From Pseudobutyrivibrio sp. (GTDB lineage Bacteria > Bacillota > Clostridia > Lachnospirales > Lachnospiraceae): a stretch of 41,955 nt of DNA. The first letter of the stretch is position 1. The number at the start of each line of letters is the position of its first letter. Below are positions 23,772 through 33,286 of the stretch, one piece after another. Both the position numbers and the translations under genes were made by a program. The stretch covers positions 1 to 41,955 of the forward strand of contig JAILAV010000184.1 of NCBI GenBank assembly GCA_024681435.1, read 5' to 3'. The notes under the pieces were generated by a model. The model searched no databases, had not been told where the DNA came from, and worked only from the letters and a program-made list of their open reading frames with translations.

Positions 23772-23875
23772 AAGTAATTACCTTCTTAGTTATATATTAT
23801 TTCTAATTTTAACATGAGTATTTTGTCGCCTCAGTATATTTCACATATTTTTCATAATAAATCCTCAAAATAAAA

Positions 23876-23915
23876 AAAGCGTTCCATGAAATGCTATGAT
23901 TTCATAGAACACTTT
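23876..23915 (-). terminator. Terminator of degV-purA
   Basis: On the minus strand the 16-nt arms AAAGTGTTCTATGAAA and TTTCATGGAACGCTTT pair throughout (two G-U pairs) around an 8-nt loop, followed by TTTTATTTTG. It separates purA from the 23771-21319 unit, which must have its own promoter in 23772-23875. I could not identify a convincing -35/-10 pair there. Confidence 0.88.
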
Positions 23916-23930
23916 AATGTTTAATATGAA

Positions 23931-25205
23931 TTATCTATAAATAATATCTTCTCTACCTGGGCCATTTGAAACCATTGTGATAGGGAATCCAATTTCCTTT
24001 TCAATGAATTCGATGTAATTACGGCAGTTTTCTGGAAGATCTTCATATTTCTTAATACCTCTGATATCTGTCTTCCAACCTGGTAAAGTCTTAAGAACTG
24101 GCTTAGCCTTCTCAAGCTTGCTTGTAACAGGGAAGTCTGTTGTAACTTCTCCATCAATTTCATAACCAACACAGACAGGAATTTCATCAAGATATCCTAA
24201 AACATCAACTACTGTAAATGCAACATCAGTTGTACCCTGCATTCTGCATCCATATTTTGATGCAACACAGTCGAACCAACCCATACGACGTGGACGACCT
24301 GTTGTGGCACCAAACTCACCACCGTCACCACCGCGACGTCTAAGTTCATCAGCCTCATCGCCGAAAATCTCAGAAACAAATGCGCCTGCACCTACTGCTG
24401 ATGAATAAGCCTTACATACAGTAACAACCTGCTTTAACTCCTGCGCTGGAATACCAGCACCGATGCAACCATAAGGAGCAAGTGTTGATGAAGATGTAAC
24501 CATGGGATAGATACCATGGTCTGGATCCTTTAATGTACCAAGCTGACCTTCAAGAAGAATTGTCTTATTTTCTTTAAGTGCATTCCAAAGGTATGCAGAT
24601 GTGTCGCATACATATGGTGCAATCATGTCTCTGTACTCATGTAAAGTCTTAAGAAGATCTTCTGGCTGAAGTAAAGGCTTGTGATATAAATGCTCTAAAA
24701 GAACATTCTTCTGCTCACATGTACGAACAACCTTTTCTTTTAAAAGCTCCTCATCGAAAAGTTCCTGAACCTGATAACCAATCTTAGCATATTTATCAGA
24801 ATAAAATGGAGCGATACCACTCTTTGTTGAACCAAAGGATGCTTTTCCAAGACGCTCCTCTTCATATTGATCAAAAAGGATATGATATGGCATTACAATC
24901 TGTGCTCTATCAGAAACAAGAATGTGAGGTGCTGGCACTCCCTTCTCTTCAATAGATTTAATCTCGTTAAATAGAACAGGGATATTAAGCGCCACACCAT
25001 TACCAATAATACTTGTGGTGTGATTATAAAATACACCAGAAGGTAATGTGTGTAACGCAAACTTTCCATAATTGTTTACAATGGTATGTCCTGCATTTGC
25101 GCCACCTTGAAAACGAACGATGATATCAGCATCTGCTGCCATCATATCTGTTATTTTTCCTTTTCCTTCGTCGCCCCAATTGGCACCTACAACTGCTTTA
25201 ACCAT
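23931..25205 (-). CDS. purA: Adenylosuccinate synthetase
   Basis: PurA joins IMP and aspartate with GTP to give adenylosuccinate, the first AMP-specific step of purine synthesis. At 424 aa it is full length. The GTP-binding loop GANWGDEGKGKITD lies at residues 8-21, followed by RFQGGANAGHTIV and later LLEGQLGTLKDPDHGIYPMVTSS (IMP/Mg region) and TTGRPRRMGWFDCV. TAGGAGG precedes ATG 25205. It lies 25 nt after degV. In IMP-binding segments many homologues read GAQ-D where this reads GQLGT-D; the rest of the site is normal. Confidence 0.97.
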   Translation of the reverse strand: MVKAVVGANWGDEGKGKITDMMAADADIIVRFQGGANAGHTIVNNYGKFALHTLPSGVFYNHTTSIIGNGVALNIPVLFNEIKSIEEKGVPAPHILVSDRAQIVMPYHILFDQYEEERLGKASFGSTKSGIAPFYSDKYAKIGYQVQELFDEELLKEKVVRTCEQKNVLLEHLYHKPLLQPEDLLKTLHEYRDMIAPYVCDTSAYLWNALKENKTILLEGQLGTLKDPDHGIYPMVTSSSTLAPYGCIGAGIPAQELKQVVTVCKAYSSAVGAGAFVSEIFGDEADELRRRGGDGGEFGATTGRPRRMGWFDCVASKYGCRMQGTTDVAFTVVDVLGYLDEIPVCVGYEIDGEVTTDFPVTSKLEKAKPVLKTLPGWKTDIRGIKKYEDLPENCRNYIEFIEKEIGFPITMVSNGPGREDIIYR

Positions 25206-25230
25206 AACAATCCTCCTAAATTACAATTAT

Positions 25231-26103
25231 TTAATTTATATCAATCAATTTCTTAGTCACTGTGCAAGCAAGTGCGCCTGGTCCAATGTGACATGAAACT
25301 GAAAGTGATAACGGATCAATCCAAATATCTTGGCCTGGAAACTCAGCAAGTAGCTCTTCTTTAAATTTTTCTGCTGCTTCTTGATTCTGTGTATGGGCAA
25401 TGGAAATCATCACTTCATCCATATTATTTGTATGAATAACATTTTCCATATCTTTCTTTAATGCGTCTATCATTATCTGCTTAGCAGCTTTAATTGTTCT
25501 AGCCATTGCAAACTTATCAAGCTTCTCACCATAAATTGAAAGAACAGGCTTGATTTTTAACAATGATCCAATTGCTGCAACGGCAGGCGTAAGTCTACCA
25601 CCTTTTTTAAGGTATTCCAAGGTATCTACAGTAATGTAAATTGTAGATAAAGACTTAATCTCCATTAAAGCGTCACAAATTTCCTGTGCGTTCTTACCCA
25701 TATCGGCAAGCTTTTTAGCCTCCATAGCCGAAAGCTTTTGAGTAACAGATATACGCTGATTATCAACAACTACAACTCTACCATCGTAATCTTCTGCAAG
25801 CATTTTAGCTGTTGCACAAGATGAAGATAGACCTGAAGACATTGGAATGTAAACAAGCTCATCATAATCTTTAAGGATTTTTTCCCAAGTATCCATAAGA
25901 TTACCTGTTATAGGCATTGAAGTTGTAATTTCTCCGCCCTGTGTAAGCTTCTTGTAAAACTCTTCTTGGGATAAATCTATATCTTCGTAATATAATTCGC
26001 CATCAATATAAAAAGGCATTGGCTCAACAAAAATACCAAGTTCATTGGATTCTGCTTGAGTAATGCCACTATTGCTATCTGTAAGTATTGCTACTTTGCT
26101 CAT
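25231..26103 (-). CDS. DegV-family fatty-acid-binding protein
   Basis: This 290-aa two-domain DegV/FakB-like protein belongs to a family that binds a fatty acid and in several Firmicutes presents it to the kinase FakA for phosphorylation. The opening VAILTDSNSGI and the block TTSMPITGNL are the family's ligand-head-group motifs, followed by VYIPMSSGLSSSCATAK. No FakA-like gene is in the window. AGAGG precedes ATG 26103. It appears to be the first gene of the degV-purA unit, behind the HerA-like gene's long-loop terminator. Confidence 0.92.
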   Translation of the reverse strand: MSKVAILTDSNSGITQAESNELGIFVEPMPFYIDGELYYEDIDLSQEEFYKKLTQGGEITTSMPITGNLMDTWEKILKDYDELVYIPMSSGLSSSCATAKMLAEDYDGRVVVVDNQRISVTQKLSAMEAKKLADMGKNAQEICDALMEIKSLSTIYITVDTLEYLKKGGRLTPAVAAIGSLLKIKPVLSIYGEKLDKFAMARTIKAAKQIMIDALKKDMENVIHTNNMDEVMISIAHTQNQEAAEKFKEELLAEFPGQDIWIDPLSLSVSCHIGPGALACTVTKKLIDIN

Positions 26104-26125
26104 ACGTCACCTCTAAAATTAATAA

Positions 26126-26192
26126 AAAACACCGAAAGATATAATACCATAAGAGGTAAATAATTTAAAGGCTATAAATCATTCGGTGTTTT
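26126..26192 (-). terminator. Long-loop terminator of the HerA-like gene
   Basis: Perfect 11-bp arms AAAACACCGAA (26126-26136) and TTCGGTGTTTT (26182-26192) enclose a 45-nt loop; on the minus strand the stem runs into TTTTTTATT. The first arm starts just inside the non-coding side of the HerA-like stop. The loop carries a candidate promoter for degV. Confidence 0.7.
26141..26169 (-). promoter_or_regulatory. Candidate degV-purA promoter inside the terminator loop
   Basis: Minus strand: TTTAAA (26169-26164), 17-nt spacer, TATTAT (26146-26141). Both hexamers lie wholly within the loop of the 26126-26192 hairpin, placing the start point in its distal arm. Confidence 0.4.
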
Positions 26193-26199
26193 ACTTTAT

Positions 26200-27777
26200 T
26201 TATTTTATTAATGTATTTAACAATCCTCTAAATAGCTGGGCTCCAGTGTTGCCACCAAGAGTTTGTCCAAACTTTCCTCCAACTTGTTTTCCAATCTTTT
26301 TTCCAACCTCTCGTCCAACTGTTCCAGCTACTGTAGTACCAACCGATTTTACAGCACGTTTCTTGCGATTAGCTTCCTTTTCTTTTTCTCTAGCTTCTGC
26401 CTTTGCCGCAGCTGCTTCATCCTTTGCTTGTTGTTTAGCAGCAAGCTCTGTTTCTTTAGCCAAAGCTGCTTCTTTTTCCTCTAGCTCGTTCTTTCTTCCA
26501 AGCATTTCATAAGCAGAATCAGGATCTTCATCTAATGCATATTTTGAGTAAAGAGTGCTAGATTTAATAGCATTATCCCTAACACCTGTATCAACTCCAC
26601 CCATTTTTGACTGAGGAGGAAGTATAGATACCTTCTCTACTATTCCTGGAGTACCATCTACCTGTAACAAAGAAATTACTGCTTTTCCTGTACCGAGAGC
26701 TTCAATTACCTCGGCAGTATTAAAGGCAGGATTTTCTCTAAAGGAATCTGCAGCAACCTTAACAGCCTTTTGCTCAGAAGGTGTATATGCACGCAACGCA
26801 TGCTGAATCTTATTCCCAAGCTGAGCTAAAACACCTTCACTAATATCTCTAGGATTTTGGGTGACAAAATATACTCCCACACCCTTAGATCGAATAAGTT
26901 TAATTACCTGCTCTATTTTATCAAGAAGAATCTTTGGGGTGTCTTTGAATAGCAAGTGGGCTTCATCAAAGAAAAATACCATTTTCGGCTTTTCTAAATC
27001 ACCAACCTCTGGCAATAACTCAAAGAGCTCTGAAAGTAACCAAAGTAGGAATGTCGAATACAAAATTCCGTTATTAATAAGACTTTGGCTATCAAGAACA
27101 TGAATCATACCTTTACCAGATGAATCTGTTGTAAACCAATCTCTTATATCAAGTTCAGGCTTGCCAAAAAAATGTTCTCCGCCGGCCATTTCAAGAGCGA
27201 CAACCGATCTTTGGATAGCCCCAACACTTTGCTTTGTAATATTTCCATATTCAGCAGCATATTCTTTATTGTTTTCAGCCACCTCGTTAAGCATAGCCTT
27301 TAAATCCTTTGTATCATAAAGGAACCAGCCATTTTCGTCTGCTATTTTAAATACAATACTAAGAATATCTTTTTGAATATCTGTTAATCCAAGAATTCTT
27401 CCAAGAAGAAGCGGCCCCATATCTGAGATAGAAGTACGAACCTGTATACCATTTTTTCCAAACACATCCCAAAGAGTTGTCGGATATTTCTGATAACCGA
27501 AGCCATTCTTATCAAGTTCAAATTTCTTGATTCTTTCTTGCATATCGCTGGTATCTTCACCAACTTCAAGCATACCGGCCAAATCGCCTTTGACGTCTGC
27601 AAGAAATACAGGAACTCCCATGTCTGAAAATGATTCTGCAAGCACCTTTAATGTAATTGTCTTTCCAGAACCCGTAGCTCCAGCTATAAGACCATGTCTA
27701 TTAGCCATCTGAGGTAATAAATAAACCGGTGTACCTTCTTCGGTGTTTGCAACCCAAATCTTTCCATCTCTAATCAT
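26200..27777 (-). CDS. HerA-like ATPase, DUF853 family
   Basis: A P-loop ATPase related to HerA/FtsK translocases (YjgR-like, DUF853). Walker A GLIAGATGSGKTITLKVL lies near residues 28-45. PVFLADVKGDLAGM follows, then Walker B KMVFFFDEAHLLF, VYFVTQNPRDI and an arginine-bearing HALRAYTPSEQKAV. After about residue 420 comes an Ala/Glu/Lys-rich coiled coil and a Gly-rich tail. I start at ATG 27777 (525 aa): AGGGGG lies about 11 nt upstream, whereas the GTG at 27789 would sit on that ribosome site. It follows the FNT gene by 25 nt. The cellular role of DUF853 ATPases is not settled. Confidence 0.88.
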   Translation of the reverse strand: MIRDGKIWVANTEEGTPVYLLPQMANRHGLIAGATGSGKTITLKVLAESFSDMGVPVFLADVKGDLAGMLEVGEDTSDMQERIKKFELDKNGFGYQKYPTTLWDVFGKNGIQVRTSISDMGPLLLGRILGLTDIQKDILSIVFKIADENGWFLYDTKDLKAMLNEVAENNKEYAAEYGNITKQSVGAIQRSVVALEMAGGEHFFGKPELDIRDWFTTDSSGKGMIHVLDSQSLINNGILYSTFLLWLLSELFELLPEVGDLEKPKMVFFFDEAHLLFKDTPKILLDKIEQVIKLIRSKGVGVYFVTQNPRDISEGVLAQLGNKIQHALRAYTPSEQKAVKVAADSFRENPAFNTAEVIEALGTGKAVISLLQVDGTPGIVEKVSILPPQSKMGGVDTGVRDNAIKSSTLYSKYALDEDPDSAYEMLGRKNELEEKEAALAKETELAAKQQAKDEAAAAKAEAREKEKEANRKKRAVKSVGTTVAGTVGREVGKKIGKQVGGKFGQTLGGNTGAQLFRGLLNTLIK

Positions 27778-27802
27778 AAAATGTGCCACCCCCTATGAAT
27801 AA

Positions 27803-28639
27803 TTATTTATTCTTTTTGCAATGAGCCATATAGCATGGCAATCCAACAAAAACCATTCCTCCAAGGATATTTCCAATTGTAACAGGAATTTGATTAGTAA
27901 AGAATCCGCCAACTGATAGATTGGCCAATTGTTCAGCAGTAATACCATAAGCTTCGGTAGCCTTTGAAACATAGCTTTCATTAGTAGAAGCTAAAATTCC
28001 CATTGGAATGTAAAACATATTTGCAACACAGTGCTCAAATCCACCAACTACAAATGCCATAATTGGGAAAAATATAGCCCAAACCTTACCACTAATATCC
28101 TTTGATGCAGCTCCCATAAGAATAGCTGCACATACCAGGATATTACAAAGAATCCCGGATGTAATTCCTTTTATGGGAGTAATTGTAGCTTTTGAAAGAG
28201 CAACTTTAATTGAATACGCACCAAGTAAACCACCTGAATAATCAAGATTTCCAGAATAATAAGTAAGCTCTACAATGATTAAAGCTCCAATTAAATTAGA
28301 AATCCAAATAATACATAAATCTCTTGCTACCTTTGACCATGAAAATCTGTGGTCCATTGCCCCCATTGCTGTAAGACAATTACCTGTAAATAGCTCTCCG
28401 CCGATAAATGTAATTAGCATCAAGCCAACTGGGAATATTGCACCTGCAACAAATCTTGAAATCCCAACATTTTCAACTGCATGTGCAGCTGTTGAACTTG
28501 TAGCGCCTCCTAAAGCAATAAAAGCACCAGCCATAATACCTAATAAAATCATCTTGAAAAGAGGTAAGCTAACTTTTTTCTCCCCTCCACAAATGTTTCC
28601 TTCAACCACTTCTTCTGGCGAGTTAAATAATTTTTCCAT
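27803..28639 (-). CDS. Formate/nitrite transporter (FNT) family channel
   Basis: At 278 aa with six predicted membrane helices, this is a FocA/NirC-type pentameric channel for small monovalent anions such as formate, nitrite or hydrosulfide. Diagnostic segments are GGELFTGN after helix 2 and GFEHCVANMFYIPMG near helix 5; the His in that motif is the conserved gating/proton-relay residue of the family. Formate is likely, given fhs and an anaerobic metabolism, but the exact anion cannot be told from sequence. GGAGA precedes ATG 28639. It lies 29 nt after hypA. Confidence 0.92.
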   Translation of the reverse strand: MEKLFNSPEEVVEGNICGGEKKVSLPLFKMILLGIMAGAFIALGGATSSTAAHAVENVGISRFVAGAIFPVGLMLITFIGGELFTGNCLTAMGAMDHRFSWSKVARDLCIIWISNLIGALIIVELTYYSGNLDYSGGLLGAYSIKVALSKATITPIKGITSGILCNILVCAAILMGAASKDISGKVWAIFFPIMAFVVGGFEHCVANMFYIPMGILASTNESYVSKATEAYGITAEQLANLSVGGFFTNQIPVTIGNILGGMVFVGLPCYMAHCKKNK

Positions 28640-28668
28640 ACATGTTCTCCATTTTTTTATTTTAAAAG

Positions 28669-29010
28669 CTAAATAGCTTCAATATTCTTCACTATAAAAT
28701 CTGTACAACGATTAAGTTTTAGATTCTCACTACCACACTTTGGACATTTACCTGCATATTCGTGCCTAGTAAATTGAGTACCACAATCCTTACATTCTAT
28801 GGTGGATTCTTTTACCGTGGCGTCTACCTTAACACCTTCAAGTGCAGTATTATCACTCATAACCTGCAAATATTCTTCTATAATTTCAGGCACATAATCA
28901 CACTGATCACCTATCAATAAATGAATTTTTTCAACCTTTTTTAAGTTATTTGCTTCTACTTGTTTGTTTACAAGATTAAAAACATATTCTGTTACAGCTA
29001 GTTCATGCAT
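28669..29010 (-). CDS. hypA: HypA/HybF nickel metallochaperone for hydrogenase maturation
   Basis: HypA delivers nickel during [NiFe]-hydrogenase assembly. The 113-aa product begins with the nickel-binding MHE and has the structural zinc site Cys73-x2-Cys76 and Cys89-x2-Cys92 (ECKDCG, CPKCG). GAGAGG stands seven nucleotides before ATG 29010, so I reject a longer reading that adds 23 residues ahead of MHE. No other hyp or hydrogenase gene is in the window. It heads a unit with an FNT channel and a HerA-like ATPase. Confidence 0.93.
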   Translation of the reverse strand: MHELAVTEYVFNLVNKQVEANNLKKVEKIHLLIGDQCDYVPEIIEEYLQVMSDNTALEGVKVDATVKESTIECKDCGTQFTRHEYAGKCPKCGSENLKLNRCTDFIVKNIEAI

Positions 29011-29041
29011 AATTAAACCTCTCAATTCAAAATTTTGAGTC

Positions 29042-29047
29042 ATTATA
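29042..29047 (-). promoter_or_regulatory. Possible -10 element for the hypA unit
   Basis: A perfect TATAAT on the minus strand lies between the groEL terminator and hypA. No convincing -35 is seen; at 17-nt spacing it would fall within the terminator stem (ACTGGC). Confidence 0.35.
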
Positions 29048-29061
29048 AGCATAACATAAAT

Positions 29062-29086
29062 AAAGCCAGTGTAACACACTGGCTTT
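29062..29086 (-). terminator. Terminator of groESL
   Basis: Perfect 11-bp stem AAAGCCAGTGT / ACACTGGCTTT (29062-29072 and 29076-29086) with a 3-nt loop, followed on the minus strand by ATTTATG. It begins 19 nt after the groEL stop. Confidence 0.9.
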
Positions 29087-29105
29087 AATAAATGAACTAA
29101 ATTGT

Positions 29106-30746
<1,641 letters not shown>

Positions 30747-30775
30747 TTACCTCTTTTCTTTATTTTGAAATAAAC

Positions 30776-31060
30776 TTATTCAACTACTGCAAGAATATCA
30801 TTCTGACGAACAATGATGTATTCCTCGCCCTCAAGCTTAACTTCTGTACCAGCATATTTAGAATAAATAACCTTCTGGCCTTCTTTTACCTGCATTGTTA
30901 TCTCTTTTCCGTCAACAACCCCACCAGGACCAACTGCGATGACCATAGCTTCCTGTGGCTTTTCCTGTGCTGCTGAAGCAAGAATAATACCTGACTTTGT
31001 AGTCTCCTCTGCCTCGCACTGCTTTAAAACAACGCGATCTGTTAATGGAACCAATTTCAT
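30776..31060 (-). CDS. groES: Co-chaperonin GroES
   Basis: The 94-aa lid of the GroEL chamber: MKLVPLTDRVVLKQ opening, the mobile loop EEETTKSGI-type segment (here CEAEETTKSGIILA) and the closing EYIIVRQNDILAVVE. AGGAGG lies before ATG 31060. It is the first gene after the CIRCE operator and is 35 nt upstream of groEL. Confidence 0.98.
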   Translation of the reverse strand: MKLVPLTDRVVLKQCEAEETTKSGIILASAAQEKPQEAMVIAVGPGGVVDGKEITMQVKEGQKVIYSKYAGTEVKLEGEEYIIVRQNDILAVVE

Positions 31061-31099
31061 TTTATATTACCTCCTAAATTATAAATCGAATTATAATTG

Positions 31100-31126
31100 T
31101 TAGCACTCTTATCATCCGAGTGCTAA
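31100..31126 (-). promoter_or_regulatory. CIRCE operator (HrcA site)
   Basis: TTAGCACTC, nine bases, GAGTGCTAA: a perfect match to the CIRCE consensus, located in the groES leader just after the predicted start point. It implies heat-shock control by HrcA, whose gene is not in this window. Confidence 0.98.
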
Positions 31127-31137
31127 CTTCAAAAAGT

Positions 31138-31166
31138 ATAATAGGATTCTATTGGAATTGTTGCAA
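31138..31166 (-). promoter_or_regulatory. Promoter of groESL
   Basis: Minus strand: TTGCAA (31166-31161), 17-nt spacer, TATTAT (31143-31138). The predicted start is near 31130, which places CIRCE at about +4 to +30, its normal location. The -10 touches one arm of the inverted repeat 31142-31200. Confidence 0.65.
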
Positions 31167-31200
31167 GCAAAACTCTTTGGCAAATATCAATAGAATCCTA
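31142..31200. repeat. 13-bp inverted repeat enclosing the groESL -35 region
   Basis: TAGGATTCTATTG (31142-31154) and its exact complement (31188-31200) are separated by 33 bases. On the minus strand the structure is followed by TTATACTTTTTG, so it may be the terminator of the topoisomerase-to-DUF308 unit. It overlaps the groESL promoter, so it could also be regulatory. The 31201-31263 stretch between it and the DUF308 stop is AT-rich and holds no gene. Confidence 0.7.
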
Positions 31201-31263
31201 CATAATACTCTTATATTCTCATTTTTTCTCTTATTTTCTTATTATTAGATTTTTAATAAGCTT

Positions 31264-31989
31264 CTATTCCTCGAATAAAGCATCTGAACCAGCTTCAGGC
31301 TCCTCAACCTTTGGGTCATTAATTTCTACAACAGGTTCTTCCTCAAAAATAGACTCATCAACCTTTTTCTTTCCAGATAATGGTGACTCTTCCATGTTTC
31401 GATTATACAGTCTATCAGAATCTTTCTTATGGTCTTTTAATCCGATTGCCATAAGAAGAAGTGAAAACAATGAAAATGCTCCAACAAGAATAAGATAAAC
31501 ACTTGTATAAATGAAACCATCAAATATCTTATATGAATTAAGCAAAATATAAATGCTTCCTGCAACAGTAGCTGCTCCAAAAACTAAGCATAAAAACCAT
31601 GTGCCTCTTTGAATATGAAATAGGGCAAATGACTGCTGAAGCATAATCGCACCAAAAATGACACCAATCAAACAAACTAAGCTATCAATGAAAGCTGCTA
31701 CATAATTGGCATTCATAATAAACACGGCACCAATAATTACAAGAATAACACCCATTGTAAAACCATAGTTTGTAATTCTCTTATACTCATGATTAAAAAA
31801 GAATTTAATCATATTAAAGGTACCAAAACATATAAAAAGAATTCCAAGTGCCAATACAGAAAATGAATATACAATCTTTGCGATTAATTCAGCGTTTAAT
31901 GTAATTAAACAAATGCCTGTAGCCAAAAAAGCAAGGGCACCTAAAATATTTGCAACCAGACTAGCTTTTGATTCTTTAATTTGTTCCAT
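31264..31989 (-). CDS. DUF308 (HdeD-like) integral membrane protein
   Basis: The 241-aa protein has six hydrophobic segments between about residues 10 and 190 in three helix pairs, the DUF308/HdeD pattern (ATGICLITLNAELIAKIVYSFSVLALGILFI; GVILVIIGAVFIMNA; VYLILVGAFSLFSLL). A cytosolic acidic tail of about 50 residues follows, rich in Glu (FEEEPVVEINDPKVEEPE). HdeD is linked to acid tolerance in enterobacteria; no such function can be claimed here. AGGAGA precedes ATG 31989. It is the last gene of the topoisomerase unit, 15 nt after the CPBP gene. Confidence 0.82.
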   Translation of the reverse strand: MEQIKESKASLVANILGALAFLATGICLITLNAELIAKIVYSFSVLALGILFICFGTFNMIKFFFNHEYKRITNYGFTMGVILVIIGAVFIMNANYVAAFIDSLVCLIGVIFGAIMLQQSFALFHIQRGTWFLCLVFGAATVAGSIYILLNSYKIFDGFIYTSVYLILVGAFSLFSLLLMAIGLKDHKKDSDRLYNRNMEESPLSGKKKVDESIFEEEPVVEINDPKVEEPEAGSDALFEE

Positions 31990-32004
31990 GATAATTCTCC
32001 TATT

Positions 32005-32646
32005 TTAGCTAAATATAATTACAATTAAATTCATAAGGCAATGAGCAATTATACACAAGGATAAACGTTTTGTCTTAACGTACATCAATCCTAGTGCTAT
32101 TCCAATAATCATTGCATATAAGAATTGTACTATATTATTGTGTAGAATACCAAAACAAATTGAGGAAAAGATAATAGCAGGCAATAGGCCATGCCATAAA
32201 TATAGTTGTCCTACAATTATTCCACGCATCAATAGCTCTTCTAAAATTGGAATTACTAAACAATTACATAGTATTTTAAGTAGTAAACTTCCATCCGACA
32301 AAATAGCTGAAGATTTTGCAAAGCCAGATGATTCAGTAATAAGCGGGCTATGCGATAATGCTATATTTACCAAAAGTCCAAGAAAAATAGTAAAAACAAC
32401 CCATAAAGCATACTGAATTACAAGCTTTCGACTAAGGGTATTCTCAGGAATTAGCTTTGGGACGCTTTTAAATATCTGATAAATTGGAATTAAGCATACT
32501 ATACCTGCAATCAAAAGACATGACAATCTTCCGTATTTATCGCCAATTAAATCTATCAGCGCGCTGACGCCAAGCTGATAAACAAAAAAGTAAACAAGCA
32601 GCGGATATACAATTTGAATTATTCGGTTTGACTTAATTTGACTCAA
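32005..32646 (-). CDS. CPBP-family intramembrane glutamic endopeptidase
   Basis: The 213-aa multi-pass membrane protein carries the CPBP (Abi/CAAX-like) motifs: EELLMRG near residues 134-140 (Glu-Glu-x3-Arg), FGILHNN near 162, and HCLMN near the C-terminus. These are the catalytic Glu and His positions of Rce1-type proteases. The apparent start is TTG at 32646, inside the 3' end of the HAD gene (14-nt overlap), with AGTGAGG about 12 nt upstream. No ATG lies near the N-terminus, so I keep TTG with moderate certainty. Substrate unknown. Confidence 0.85.
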   Translation of the reverse strand: MSQIKSNRIIQIVYPLLVYFFVYQLGVSALIDLIGDKYGRLSCLLIAGIVCLIPIYQIFKSVPKLIPENTLSRKLVIQYALWVVFTIFLGLLVNIALSHSPLITESSGFAKSSAILSDGSLLLKILCNCLVIPILEELLMRGIIVGQLYLWHGLLPAIIFSSICFGILHNNIVQFLYAMIIGIALGLMYVKTKRLSLCIIAHCLMNLIVIIFS

Positions 32647-33286
32647 TATAATCTAAAACCTCACTTGGATTATCAAGAATAACTTCTGCTCCGTAATCTT
32701 CTAAATCCCATTTAGAGCCAAAGCCCCAACTAACACCGATGCATCTAATGCCCATATTTGAAGCGCCTTGGGCATCGAATTTAGTATCTCCAATAAGGAC
32801 AGTCTCGTCCTTTTGATGCCAAGGAGCTCTACTAAAGCACAAATCAATAACCTGTGATTTTGTATCTATTTTGGCATCAAGAGTTGCTCCGCATATCTCT
32901 GTAAAATAATGGTCAATGCCTAATTTATGTAAAAGTTTTTTGGCAGTAGGCTCAGGCTTTGATGTGCATACAAACAAGCAATAGCCGCGCTTAACCAAAG
33001 AATCTAATAATGATTCTATTCCCGCATAAACCTTTGCATCAAACATTCCGTTTTCTTCATCATAAAAATGACGATAAGTTTTAACCATACCATCAAAATC
33101 TTCGTCCTTAATATGTAATATATTAGGAAAAGAATATTTAAATGGTGGCCCTACGCATTTACGAAGTGTAGCGTAATCTGGAATGTCATAACCATATTTT
33201 GTAAGGGCAATCTTTAGCCCCTGAATAATTCCAGGGGCTGAATCTACCAATGTTCCATCTAAATCAAAATAAACATTTTTTATCAT
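32633..33286 (-). CDS. HAD-superfamily phosphatase (Gph/PgmB-like)
   Basis: The 217-aa haloacid-dehalogenase phosphatase has motif I FDLDGTLVDS with nucleophile Asp8 and acid Asp10, an alpha-helical cap, motif II VCTSKPEP and motif IV IGDTKFDAQGA. The layout is close to phosphoglycolate phosphatase and phosphoglucomutase-type HADs; the substrate cannot be fixed. The ATG overlaps the topoisomerase A stop as ATGA. The C-terminus overlaps the CPBP gene. Confidence 0.9.
   Translation of the reverse strand: MIKNVYFDLDGTLVDSAPGIIQGLKIALTKYGYDIPDYATLRKCVGPPFKYSFPNILHIKDEDFDGMVKTYRHFYDEENGMFDAKVYAGIESLLDSLVKRGYCLFVCTSKPEPTAKKLLHKLGIDHYFTEICGATLDAKIDTKSQVIDLCFSRAPWHQKDETVLIGDTKFDAQGASNMGIRCIGVSWGFGSKWDLEDYGAEVILDNPSEVLDYIESN

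Noticed and set aside
23820-23860. A sigma-F-like -10 (GGCGACAAAATA) ahead of the partner-switch operon
   Set aside because: It fails a key consensus position and has no matching -35; no sporulation genes are present nearby.
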